Source: Phaeodactylibacter sp. | Lineage (GTDB): Bacteria > Bacteroidota > Bacteroidia > Chitinophagales > Saprospiraceae | Reading direction: 5' to 3' | NCBI RefSeq assembly: GCF_022763345.1 | Contig: NZ_JALEGS010000011.1 | Span: 1 to 64,000 of the forward strand | DNA: 64,000 nt | Shown: piece after piece, positions 36,401 through 43,418 of the stretch | Layout: each line of letters opens with the position of its first letter | Position numbering within the stretch: position 1 is the stretch's first letter | Notes under the pieces: generated by a model | Database searches by the model: none | What the model was told of the DNA's origin: nothing | The model's input: the letters and a program-made list of their open reading frames with translations, nothing else | Made by a program: the position numbers and the translations under genes

Positions 36401-37652
36401 AGTTCACAGTAGTATCGGCGGGCACAAGAAAGGAAGGCGCAATGGTATCCTTGACGGTGATCAACTGATTCACAGAGGCAGAAATGCCACACACGTCTTC
36501 TACCACCCACTGCCTTTCTATAAAGTAGCTGTTGGCGCAATTTCCCGGTGCTGTTTCATCCGTAAATGAAACGGTGATCGGCCCGCCACAGGCATCTACC
36601 GTATCGGTTACTGTACCTGTAATACTGAGGTCAAGAGGGTCTGCATCGCAGGAAATGGTTATATCTGGCGGGCGGTTGAAATCAGGGGCTGAGAAATCAC
36701 GTACCCGGATCACCTGAACGGCAGAAGTGAAGTTGCCGCAGGAATCTGTAACAAACCAACTGCGGCGGATATCCAAATCATGCTCCGGGCAGGACTGTGG
36801 CCCGGGAATGGTATCCTGTTGGAAACCTACCGTAAGGTTGTCCCGGCAGTTATCCATAGCCGTTACCATAGAGGGCGGGTTGTTCATCAGGTACTGCTGT
36901 ATGGTATCACAGCTCACTTCTATGGTGTCCGGCACATTTTGCAGCTCCGGCGCTACAGTGTCTATGGTGATGAAAAAGGCTTCATATTCGCGGGTGTTTC
37001 CGCACAAATCCCCCAAAGTGAAAGTGACCATTAGAGTATCACAAGGCTCAGGCACAAAGGAAGATGGTGGCATATCATTGTTAACCGTAGATATCACATT
37101 ATTGCAGTCAAAAAGATTGCTATTAACTGCAAATACGGTATTCGCCCGCCATGAATCAAAAACCAGCTCTCGATTTTCACAGGTAACAACCGTATCAAGG
37201 CTAATGGTGAAGTTTGAGACCGGCGCGACTGTATCCTGTTCAATGACTATTTCCTGTATGACCTCTGTGTCGGTCATATCTGCAAAAGTGCCCCTCCAGA
37301 TTCGGTAAAGCGTATCCGGGCCTGCGCAAACATTAACTGCCTGTTCTAAGGTTACCCCTGCTGTGATGGCACCAAAACTTGCCGTACTATCGACCGGAAG
37401 AATGAAAATAGAGTCATTCATATCCATTGGATTGAACAGCAGGAGGGTGTCCGCCATAGGGATGTTGCAAATGCCATCCACTATGGTATCGTTGGGTGGG
37501 CTCAGGAGCGGCGGCAATTCTTCCATTCCCCGAAAAGTTGATGACGGTTTCTCAGGGGGGGTAGGACCATCCGCAGCTTTAGACTGAAGCGGGGCTGCAA
37601 AGCTGATGAGCAGCACTCCCCAGACCAGTAAAGCGTGTAGTCGTCTCGTCAT
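30471..37652 (-). CDS. giant SprB-like adhesin with T9SS type B sorting domain
   Basis: Predicted cell-surface adhesin of 2393 residues exported by the type IX secretion system. A signal peptide covers about 1-26. Residues about 50-1170 are HYR-like modules with paired cysteines (recurring DxCGN and VxDTxAP patterns). Residues about 1170-2140 are Ig-like modules repeating T.Y.W.GP.G, N.....G.Y and NGC.S. About 2215-2300 is a cadherin/VCBS-like module (DVLANDAVPEG, YTPDPDFAGTDELVYQV). The C terminus (about 2303-2393) is the gliding-motility type B (CHU_C) domain: IFTPNGDGVNEAF, FNRWGDEVY, GTYFY-like VDTYFYIL. SprF-like and OmpA genes follow. Confidence 0.93.
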   Translation of the reverse strand: MTRRLHALLVWGVLLISFAAPLQSKAADGPTPPEKPSSTFRGMEELPPLLSPPNDTIVDGICNIPMADTLLLFNPMDMNDSIFILPVDSTASFGAITAGVTLEQAVNVCAGPDTLYRIWRGTFADMTDTEVIQEIVIEQDTVAPVSNFTISLDTVVTCENRELVFDSWRANTVFAVNSNLFDCNNVISTVNNDMPPSSFVPEPCDTLMVTFTLGDLCGNTREYEAFFITIDTVAPELQNVPDTIEVSCDTIQQYLMNNPPSMVTAMDNCRDNLTVGFQQDTIPGPQSCPEHDLDIRRSWFVTDSCGNFTSAVQVIRVRDFSAPDFNRPPDITISCDADPLDLSITGTVTDTVDACGGPITVSFTDETAPGNCANSYFIERQWVVEDVCGISASVNQLITVKDTIAPSFLVPADTTVNCGDEDDFSITGEPTMQADNCSGLNELTTELLSETIIAGSCENDYVLERAWRVTDECGNDSIQIQQVTVIDTIAPVFLSAPSDLTVTCMAGTNIETLYSNWLESYGGAQAGDACTPVDSLTWNAFEAGTNQPVSNTPNIICPSGSDTLLVQVVDFVVDDGCGNFSLEQATFIVIDNTAPTFVECPEDEVIGTNFGQCSANYTLEVPFIQEECASSSSVVNLVDNATITSNASPGQEASVPVNPIVLSFPVSQPLPINAQAGGQLSLQLQNVDAEGTTEYFNVIGEDGTPIGRTGRAMVQCGNADTLLSVPKPLLDLWAVDGVIEIRLEPNIPTTQPGSFAINALCNPAGTVQANLIFPIADLNDLRYEYRTNNNPRVLVDPIAPTMVTLPIGENTITYYISDCAGNIDSCVQQVVVEDQEPPQLTCPSDIAQPLEPGTCSAEVTLPLPDNITDNCGLESPYSQTMPGDTASAWLTYTFDPNLNDYIANPKTYTFNDVAANAFDDINLLIDLQGDFSSSGAFFHIIGDSGDTIDVTPQGIASCSNPGQYAVSIPAADFNAWASDGSVTFTLQPSFIPVPPGGPGDGINPCDAMAVDADGETDSLSYAFVSLVYQTVTPFYYAEGATEIPYTQMTAPALSPTHEFNVGETTVYYIVQDEVGNPDTCSFIVDILDNEPPVALCNPTVVEINPSGIEPDTVSVDEFDAGSFDNCSIDTMFLSPNTFTCDEAGTTVMATLTVVDVVGNVSTCTRPIRIEAEAPIPTYSSGICGGDTLNLFANPPAAEGGIVYTYEWRGPDGNIISTQQNPVIPNVDEDDSGAYVVTIEGLSGCTAEGVVNVAVSGLPLTPVVQASAQQCGDEPVELSSSVVLSNATYYWYEGQFPNGTLITTTNQGSLTLPAYNPPQPETRFYYLIIEANGCQSEPSLSAHVTLTPRPTASVNAAVITECEGGSASLGTTVAGANITHQWTGPNGFFSMAQIPPVINPLEEENAGVYSLTVFQNGCPSEPVLSIINVIPKPGPYQIAVQTNPFCEGDKITLQAQPAGAASYIWTGPDLNEITTTTNTLILDNANETHNGAWTVRGVQFSCVSDVSPPANVIVNEQPNAMAVTSISPEDPLCERSALQLLGTPNLMESYTWNGPNGYISLNQNPVINQVGPLRTGTYTLTVTTSQGCSDTASVSVEVIEAIDIIGVSNSAPECLYGATDVTLQATVFPVNDGTYDFLWTGPGYTSSDEVAIIENVTEALNGGSYSLVVFTEEGCPSLPVSTTLQVKDAPPRAPTPTNPSATYSYCEGEELTLTTPMVANATYIWDTPSGPVNTGPDNSITISNLTTNDAGSYQVSLIEDGCPSVPSPVRTIQVNANPTVEASSNGPVCEGTQLQLFANGPAGSTYTWQTPMGTTPSGANINIPSANPDLHTGAFIVTAQRNGCQSEPDTVTVVINETLPAPTNLVSNGPICVDEPGATLTISIPNGQTGGGIQYLWYNAGTPLDTTVTPNLLITDFSGFEGSLTLEAEVQTGDCISDPSPSLSVALDTIPDEVAMVGQDTSTCAGADLLISATPVSQSVGTWLELNANGGALTIENPGSATTNVSGFEEEGIRQLVWVLSNGGCKSFSSDTLQIQVNVPEPAEAGMDTLLCPGDPIFLNASNPQAGEGSWSQSAVQADFNVDIDNPEDPGTGISGPGLLPGNTYAFTWTVVSECGMDSTGVLITLADNNPFAGFDVIVCEEDGVAMLAAGEPADGSSGRWSSPDEQLVFSNRNNTDTEVANLTVGDNLAIWTLDGGLCGENSRDTLIIDFQLPPVVQNDERTIEFAVETIVDVLANDAVPEGSTLEVIMEPFNGRARVTADNRIAYTPDPDFAGTDELVYQVCREGCACADAVLRLTVGEGVDCEPPNIFTPNGDGVNEAFIIPCLLDTGVYPNSQLSVFNRWGDEVYNSPRPYPNNWRGTFNGEDLPVDTYFYILDLGDGSRPITGYLLLQK

Positions 37653-38145
37653 GATTGTGTTAATTTATGGGATGATTCCATTGTAGGGCCCTCAAAGAAC
37701 GACCCTACCAAAGTATGTTTGGGTAATAAAATTTTCCTGCTTGAATGACCAACACCTACAGGCACAGGAATGCCCGGAGTTTGGTCTTAGGTTGCCTAAG
37801 AAGTGCATGTTCAATCGGTTTTGGTTTTATGCTCAAGCGGTTGTCATCGATAGACTAAACACCCGGAGAATACGCAAAAACTAGTCACAAAATATATAAA
37901 AGCTGGCAATCAAGCTCACAATTAACGTCTCTAATTGCCTAAGTAGCATCTAATTATCAATTCGCTCTACACTGGCGAATAGTAATTGAATCGCGTAACA
38001 AACTTCAATAGCAGCCAACCCAAAACGGAAATCCTGGCTGCTTGCTTTATTCTTGGGCTGTGCTGGGCTTAGGGCTGTCCTGACTTTCGTCGAACGGCAG
38101 GTGAGTTCATGCTTTTGCTTTCGTCCGGAACAGGGCCAGAAGCGT
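37653..38145. other. 493-bp gene-free region upstream of the adhesin
   Basis: No credible gene is seen. It must hold the promoter for the adhesin operon (minus strand), but I find no exact TANNTTTG with a spaced TTG; near misses lie around 37710-37720 and 37890-37900. A stem AGCAGCCA (38010-38017) with TGGCTGCT (38035-38042) may end the 66-residue gene's transcript on the minus strand. The length suggests a regulated, long leader. Confidence 0.5.
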
Positions 38146-38346
38146 CTATTCTTCTTCGTCTTCAGACTTCCGGCCCTTCAGTTTCTTATCTTCTACGTTC
38201 TTATCCAGAAATTGATTCAATTTTTCGACATCAAGGTTTGAAGATATTTCTCCAAATTCATTGATTTTTATCTCAAAGCCTTTCAGGTCCTTGTGTACAC
38301 CGGGTTGCTCCTCCTTTTCTTCTTCTTCATTTTTTTTCTTGGACAT
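38146..38346 (-). CDS. small highly charged conserved protein
   Basis: The 66 residues are almost all charged or polar: a Lys/Glu-rich head, a central segment HKDLKGFEIKINEFGEISSN, then DVEKLNQFLDKNVEDKKL and an acidic tail. The central block looks like a conserved family core found as short proteins in Bacteroidota; the function is unknown. There is no signal peptide or membrane segment. It follows gltX on the same strand after 12 bases, so it is probably co-transcribed with it. Confidence 0.7.
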   Translation of the reverse strand: MSKKKNEEEEKEEQPGVHKDLKGFEIKINEFGEISSNLDVEKLNQFLDKNVEDKKLKGRKSEDEEE

Positions 38347-38358
38347 CGGCTTGTTATT

Positions 38359-40095
38359 TTAGGATTGTACCATGCTATCAAAGGCCTCAAACCCGATTTT
38401 CAAACGGGCCACAGCTTCCTCCTGCCCCAACAGTTCCATCATTTCGAAGATCGCCGGCCCTTTCATGGTGCCCGCCTGCGCCAGACGCAACATTGGCAGC
38501 ACATCCCCAAACTTCAGTTCGTACTTTTCCATGAACCGTTCGGCAGTGGCTTTGATCTCATCAGCAGAGAAATTACTGAGCTGCTCCATTTCCTTAACGA
38601 GCTCCGCAAAGTGTTCGCTGCGTTCCGGCTGCCAGCGTTTTTGAATCATTTTCTCTTCGTAACTCCGGGGGCGCTCAAAGAAGTAGTAGCCGTTTTCCCA
38701 GAATTCAGGCAGCGTCACAGCCCGCTCTTTCATCAGGCCGACAAAGCCCTCTACAAAGGCATCCGAAGCCTGTTGCCCATTGGCCTCCAATATTGGACGG
38801 ACGAGCCGGGCCAGGCGGGCATCCTCCGCTTTGATCATATACTGCTGGTTAAACCACTTCGCTTTGTCGATATTAAAGCGGCTGCCAGACTTATTGATTC
38901 GCTCGGGCGTAAATGCGCCTACCAATTCCTCCAAAGTAAACATTTCCTGCTCATCGCCGGGGTTCCAGCCCAGCAGGGCCAGGAAGTTGAGCACAGCCTC
39001 CGGCAGAAAACCGTACTCGCGGAAGCCTGTAAAGCTGTCTTCTGCCGTTGCGCCCTTCCACGAGAGTGGGAATACCGGGAAGCCTAAGCGGTCACCGTCC
39101 CGCTTACTGAGTTTACCATACAACGCACTTTTGAGAAAGGCTTTGAAGGCAGCCTTATCGGCTTGATCTTTTTCTTTTTCTTTCAGATTGGCAGGAATAT
39201 TTTTCTTATCCTGAAAAGTTTGCAGGGCGAATGCCTCCGCCTTGTAAGCGGCATGCTCCGGATGCTTACGGGCAAACTCCTCTGCCATACGGCTCGCCAT
39301 TGCAGGAATTGTCGACTTATCGAGGTAACTTTCCGGCGCAGGCTTAAGGATGAGCGGCAGGTGGGCAAAAGCAGGCATATCCTGCTCCCAGCCAAGACTC
39401 CGGTAGAGCAAAACGTGGTGTGCCGTGCTCGACAGCCACTCCTCTCCCCGCACCACATGGGTGATTTCCATCAAGCGGTCATCCACTACATTCGCCATAT
39501 GGTAAGTAGGCATGCCATCGGCCTTGAGCAGGACTTTATCATCCAGCTCAGAGCTGTCAAAAGCAACTTCTCCCCGCACGATGTCCTCAAAAAGGATGGT
39601 CTCATTATCCGGAACTTTCAGACGCACAACACGCGGCACTCCTTTTTCCAGTGCTGCCTCTACCTCCTCCGCACTCATACTGATGCTGTTGCGCATCCGC
39701 ATGCGGGCAGTAGAATCATACTTGAACGTCGGGTCTTTTTCCCGGGCTATATCCAGCTCCTCAGAAGTGTCAAAAGCATAGTAGGCATGGCCGGATTCAA
39801 TCAGTTGCTGCGTGTATTTAAGGTAGATATCCTTTCGCTCTGACTGACGGTAGGGCCCAAAGTCACCTCCAATGCCGGGGCCTTCGTCCGGAGTGATCCC
39901 CAACCACTCTAATGCTTCAACAATGTATTGCTCTGCCCCTTCAACATAACGAGTCTGATCAGTATCTTCGATACGTAGTATGAAAGTGCCGCCGTTTTTT
40001 CGGGCCAGCAGGTAGTTGTAAAGTGCGGTACGGACACCGCCAATGTGTAGTGCGCCGGTGGGGCTGGGGGCAAATCGAAGCCTCATATTTTCCAT
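38359..40095 (-). CDS. gltX: glutamyl-tRNA synthetase with an insertion before KLSKR
   Basis: Charges tRNA-Glu (or Glu/Gln) in the cytosol. Class I motifs are present: the HIGH-type HIGG in SPTGALHIGGVRTAL (about 11-25) and the KMSKS-type KLSKRDG (about 329-335). At 578 residues it exceeds the usual 470-510. About 75 extra, mostly charged residues lie between LPLILKP (about 250) and the KLSKR loop, where most enzymes have only a few residues. The anticodon-binding helical domain is intact. The first ATG is used; ATG 40086 (MRLRFAPSP) is equally plausible. Confidence 0.93.
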   Translation of the reverse strand: MENMRLRFAPSPTGALHIGGVRTALYNYLLARKNGGTFILRIEDTDQTRYVEGAEQYIVEALEWLGITPDEGPGIGGDFGPYRQSERKDIYLKYTQQLIESGHAYYAFDTSEELDIAREKDPTFKYDSTARMRMRNSISMSAEEVEAALEKGVPRVVRLKVPDNETILFEDIVRGEVAFDSSELDDKVLLKADGMPTYHMANVVDDRLMEITHVVRGEEWLSSTAHHVLLYRSLGWEQDMPAFAHLPLILKPAPESYLDKSTIPAMASRMAEEFARKHPEHAAYKAEAFALQTFQDKKNIPANLKEKEKDQADKAAFKAFLKSALYGKLSKRDGDRLGFPVFPLSWKGATAEDSFTGFREYGFLPEAVLNFLALLGWNPGDEQEMFTLEELVGAFTPERINKSGSRFNIDKAKWFNQQYMIKAEDARLARLVRPILEANGQQASDAFVEGFVGLMKERAVTLPEFWENGYYFFERPRSYEEKMIQKRWQPERSEHFAELVKEMEQLSNFSADEIKATAERFMEKYELKFGDVLPMLRLAQAGTMKGPAIFEMMELLGQEEAVARLKIGFEAFDSMVQS

Positions 40096-40425
40096 TGAAT
40101 TTGAATGCTTTTTGTCATTTCAACGAGCCGGGCAGAATGGGTTGCGCCATTTAGAAATTTTTTTTGAAAAAACTGGTGTTTTCAGGCAGCAAAAAAAGCA
40201 CTTGATACGTTGTACTCTTTAAATGCCCAGTCTGACCAGTTATTCATCTACTTTCTTCGACACTAAGCCGATACCTCGGGAGGCACAAAGGTAAGCATTT
40301 TCGCAAAGCCTGCCAGCGTTAACCCGTTTAACGGGGGAAATCCTCCTTAGTCTGAAAATCAAACACGGCTGCTTCTGAAGGAGCGCCCGTTTTCCTATAC
40401 CATGAACATTTAATCAAAAGGAGTT
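40096..40425. other. 330-bp divergent intergenic region gltX / deacetylase
   Basis: It contains the predicted gltX promoter (40286-40316) and thus a leader of about 185 nt before gltX. An A/T-rich stretch (40150-40205) lies within the leader. I see no T-box or known riboswitch. On the deacetylase side no exact -7 element is visible. Confidence 0.5.
40286..40316 (-). promoter_or_regulatory. predicted promoter of gltX
   Basis: On the minus strand CTG (40314-40316), 20 nt, then TACCTTTG (40286-40293). The -7 box is exact and the -33 has one mismatch. The start codon is about 190 nt downstream, giving an unusually long leader. Confidence 0.5.
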
Positions 40426-41076
40426 ATGTACCTCGTTAAGACACCTCAAATTATCCAAAATCTCTTCCCCAACTTTACGTGGAAGATCCCCACTGATGAG
40501 AAAGTCATCTACCTGACTTTTGACGATGGGCCTGTGCCTGCAGTTACCCCATGGGTGCTGGAGCAGCTCAAAAAATACGACGCCAAAGCGACGTTCTTCT
40601 GTGTAGGCGATAATGTCCGCAAATATCCGGATGTTTTCAAACAGGTCCTCAGCGAAGGGCATGCGGTGGGCAACCACACCTTCAACCACCTAAATGGCTG
40701 GACCACAGAGAACATCCCCTACTTCCATAATGTACGTCATTGTGCCAACCGGATGAACTCCGTGCTGTTCCGCCCGCCTTATGGCCGATTAAAGCCTAAG
40801 CAGGCACAGTTCCTGCAGCGCCACTACCGCATCGTGATGTGGGATGTGCTCAGCGGTGATTTCGACCCGAAAATCTCCACCGAACAATGCCTCGCCAACG
40901 TAGTCGACAATGCAGAGCCTGGCTCGATTGTCGTTTTCCACGATAGTGTAAAGGCTGAAGATAAGCTGCGTGAGGTGCTGCCACAGGTCCTGGAGTACTT
41001 CACTGCCCGGGGGTATCACTTTGGCAAACTCAACGAGCAGGAGCTCATTACCCAGCGGGTCAAGGTGAGCGCCTAA
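40426..41076 (+). CDS. polysaccharide deacetylase family protein (NodB domain)
   Basis: Metal-dependent N-deacetylase acting on a cell-wall or surface polysaccharide. The 216 residues hold one NodB domain. Motif 1 is TFDDGP (31-36), motif 2 the zinc ligands His84 and His88 in HTFNH, motif 3 RPPYG (116-120), and the late motif VFHDS. No signal peptide is evident, although the first 20 residues are amphipathic. A strong terminator follows. The substrate cannot be set from sequence. Confidence 0.9.
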   Translation: MYLVKTPQIIQNLFPNFTWKIPTDEKVIYLTFDDGPVPAVTPWVLEQLKKYDAKATFFCVGDNVRKYPDVFKQVLSEGHAVGNHTFNHLNGWTTENIPYFHNVRHCANRMNSVLFRPPYGRLKPKQAQFLQRHYRIVMWDVLSGDFDPKISTEQCLANVVDNAEPGSIVVFHDSVKAEDKLREVLPQVLEYFTARGYHFGKLNEQELITQRVKVSA

Positions 41077-41139
41077 AACGGATGCAGCCAACTACTTTTG
41101 GCGGTTAGCTGATTAATAAATTCTGCAATGCTTTAGAGC

Positions 41140-41175
41140 AAAAGCTGCCCCCGGAGACTCCGGGGGTGGCTTTTT
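41140..41175. terminator. terminator after the deacetylase gene
   Basis: AAAGC (41141-41145) and GCCCCCGGAG pair with CTCCGGGGGTGGCTTT, giving an outer AAAGC/GCTTT and an inner CCCCCGG/CCGGGGG stem, followed by TTTTT. It lies between convergent genes and can serve both. Confidence 0.8.
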
Positions 41176-41180
41176 ACATA

Positions 41181-41714
41181 TTAGAACTCAACAGGCTCAG
41201 ACTCAGAAATCACCAGCGGGAAAGCCTTGCGGACCGCCCGCTGCTCTCTTTGCCTGAGTTGTTGGTAAGCCCTCCCGTACAACCGTTGGGCTTCTTCCTC
41301 CCAAAGCTTCTGATAGCCTTTCAGCAACTGATCATAAACAGTAAGATAGACCTCGTAGCTTGTGCCCCGATCGTGCTGCAGTGCCACTACCGCATGCCGG
41401 GGAGAAGAGGGCAATTTTGGCGACCGGGCAGGATTTTGGACAAAGTGGGTGAGTTTTGCTGACAGTTGGTCAACAGGCAGCAATTCTTGCTCTACCAGCA
41501 GCTGATTGCCGGCGTTAATCTTCACACTGAGCACATTTCGGTCTGGCAAGGGCTGCACAGGGGCAGGCAGATAGGCCGGCAAGCGTACCTGTAGCCCGCT
41601 TTCCTGGATGATGGTTGTGGTGACCAAAAAGAAAATCAGCAACAAAAAGGCAATGTCTGCCATAGCCCCCGCTTCTACCTGATGGGTGGCACGGCGTTTA
41701 GATCTCGGAAACAT
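41181..41714 (-). CDS. ExbD/TolR family biopolymer transport protein
   Basis: The 177 residues have one N-terminal membrane helix with the proton-path Asp (EAGAMADIAFLLLIFFLVTTT), then a periplasmic domain. ExbD works with ExbB and TonB to energise outer-membrane transport, yet no exbB or tonB gene is in this window. The periplasmic part is followed by a Gln/Arg-rich helical tail. It diverges from the tocopherol-cyclase-like gene. Confidence 0.85.
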   Translation of the reverse strand: MFPRSKRRATHQVEAGAMADIAFLLLIFFLVTTTIIQESGLQVRLPAYLPAPVQPLPDRNVLSVKINAGNQLLVEQELLPVDQLSAKLTHFVQNPARSPKLPSSPRHAVVALQHDRGTSYEVYLTVYDQLLKGYQKLWEEEAQRLYGRAYQQLRQREQRAVRKAFPLVISESEPVEF

Positions 41715-41809
41715 AATTGGTGGATTTGATGGCCCTTTCTGGTAGTCTCCGACACCTGTAATGATGCACAGAAAGTGTATTTTGGTGGCTCACCAAGCCG
41801 GATTGTGCT

Positions 41810-42790
41810 ATGCAACACCTCGCTGCCCGATGGAAAGCCCTTTGGAATCCCGACCGCTACCATGGATGGGGCAAGTACCAAAATTACTTTGAAGGCTGGT
41901 ACTTTAAGATTGTCAGCCCCTGCGAACGCCATGCCTTTGCGCTTATCCCTGGTATCTCAATGGATGAGCAGGGGCAGCAGCACGCATTTATTCAGCGGTT
42001 GGATGGCAAAGCCTGCACCTCAGCCTACCACAAATTCGTCTCCTCTGATTTCAAACCCCTTGCAGACCGCTTTGAGGTGCAACTGGGCAACAATCTTTTT
42101 GCAACTGACCAACTGAAAGTCGCCCTACCGGAATTATCGGGCCAACTTACCTTTAAGGGCACCACCCCCTGGCCATCCGCCCTTGGCGCACCCGGAATCA
42201 TGGGGTGGTACAGCTTTGTCCCGTTCATGGAGTGCTACCATGGCGTTGTCAGCCTCCACCACAAACTAAGCGGGCACCTGAGCGTTTACGGTGAGCCCGT
42301 GGACTTTACGGGAGGGATAGGCTACATCGAAAAAGACTGGGGAAGGTCCTTCCCTTCCAGCTGGATATGGATGCAGACCAACCACCTCGCCCAAACGGAG
42401 GGCGCCTGCCTGATGGCATCCGTAGCCCGTATCCCCTGGCTGGGCAGCCACTTCCCCGGATTCCTTGCCGGGCTCAGGCTGGAAGGCCGGCTTTGGGCTT
42501 TTACCACCTACAATAATGCCCGCCTGAAAGTCCATTTGGACGAGCCTTCCCGAACCGTACAGCTCGTGCTAAAGCGCAGAGGGGCTATTTTGGAAATCAA
42601 TGCACACCAACGGGGCGGCACCGGCACTCTTGCCGCGCCAATATCCGGAGCAATGGCCGGAAAGGTGAACGAAAGCCTCCAGTCTGTAATCCACATCCGG
42701 CTGCGAGAGGGCCAAACCACGCTCTACGAAGGAGAGGGGCGGCATGCGGGCCTGGAAGTCACCGGCCCTGTAGCGAAAGAGCTGGTTTAA
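41810..42790 (+). CDS. tocopherol cyclase-like protein
   Basis: The 326 residues match the tocopherol cyclase-like family: NYFEGWYFKIV near the N terminus, MGWYSFVPFMECYHGV in the middle and GIGYIEKDWGRSFP. In plants and cyanobacteria the family closes the chromanol ring of tocopherol. In non-photosynthetic bacteria the substrate is unknown, and no prenyl-quinone gene lies nearby. No signal peptide is seen. The fold is a lipocalin-like beta barrel, so lipid binding is a fair guess. Confidence 0.78.
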   Translation: MQHLAARWKALWNPDRYHGWGKYQNYFEGWYFKIVSPCERHAFALIPGISMDEQGQQHAFIQRLDGKACTSAYHKFVSSDFKPLADRFEVQLGNNLFATDQLKVALPELSGQLTFKGTTPWPSALGAPGIMGWYSFVPFMECYHGVVSLHHKLSGHLSVYGEPVDFTGGIGYIEKDWGRSFPSSWIWMQTNHLAQTEGACLMASVARIPWLGSHFPGFLAGLRLEGRLWAFTTYNNARLKVHLDEPSRTVQLVLKRRGAILEINAHQRGGTGTLAAPISGAMAGKVNESLQSVIHIRLREGQTTLYEGEGRHAGLEVTGPVAKELV

Positions 42791-42840
42791 ATTAAACCCT
42801 GTCCCGGCTCGGCTGTTGTGAACACCAAAACCCTGCGATC

Positions 42841-43293
42841 ATGCCGATACGATTACTATTCATATGGTCCGGGCTCTGCTGCCTCAGTCTGAGTTGCGGA
42901 CAAGCACAAAACCCACAAGAAACAATGACTAGAGCTAAAAATGTACTTGGTGAGCCCCTTCAATCCTGTTGTACCGACCCGATGACCGGCTTCTACCGGG
43001 ATGGCGTTTGCAATACCGGCCCCGATGACTTTGGCACCCATGTGGTCTGTGCCGAAATGACCGCTGAGTTCTTGGCCTTTACCAAGTCAAAGGGCAACGA
43101 CCTCAGCACCCCCCGCCCGGAGTACCGCTTCCCCGGCCTTAAGCCCGGCGATGGCTGGTGCTTGTGCGCATTGCGATGGAAAGAAGCCTACGACGCTGGG
43201 GTTGCGCCTCCGGTCCGCCTGGCCTCTACTCACGAAAAAGCACTGGAGTTCATGGACTTAGAGGCTTTAAGAGCCAATCAAGTCACGCCCTGA
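42841..43293 (+). CDS. DUF2237 domain protein with export signal
   Basis: The 150 residues start with a hydrophobic signal (RLLFIWSGLCCLSLSC, possible lipobox LSLSC). The rest is a DUF2237 domain: NVLGEPLQSCCTDPMTGFYR, CNTGPDDFGTHVVCA, FPGLKPGDGWCLCALRW. The family is normally found without a signal peptide and is of unknown function. An internal ATG (42925, MTRAKNVLG) would give the usual cytosolic form, so the start decides location; I keep the first ATG. Confidence 0.8.
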   Translation: MPIRLLFIWSGLCCLSLSCGQAQNPQETMTRAKNVLGEPLQSCCTDPMTGFYRDGVCNTGPDDFGTHVVCAEMTAEFLAFTKSKGNDLSTPRPEYRFPGLKPGDGWCLCALRWKEAYDAGVAPPVRLASTHEKALEFMDLEALRANQVTP

Positions 43294-43371
43294 CCCTGAC
43301 ACAAGGCACCTGATCCAAAAGTCCAACCCCGACAAAGCGCAGATTCCCCCCTCTTTCACGGGCAGAATTAG

Positions 43372-43379
43372 TACATTTG
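43372..43379 (+). promoter_or_regulatory. -7 promoter element of the 472-residue protein gene
   Basis: TACATTTG matches TANNTTTG, 39 nt before ATG 43419. There is no good -33 TTG. Confidence 0.4.
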
Positions 43380-43418
43380 TTTCTGAACTGCTACTGTACA
43401 GACAAACTGCAACTGCCC

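Noticed and set aside
40096..40280. T-box or amino-acid riboswitch in the long gltX leader
   Set aside because: No antiterminator core or specifier stem is visible, and T-boxes are not expected in this phylum.
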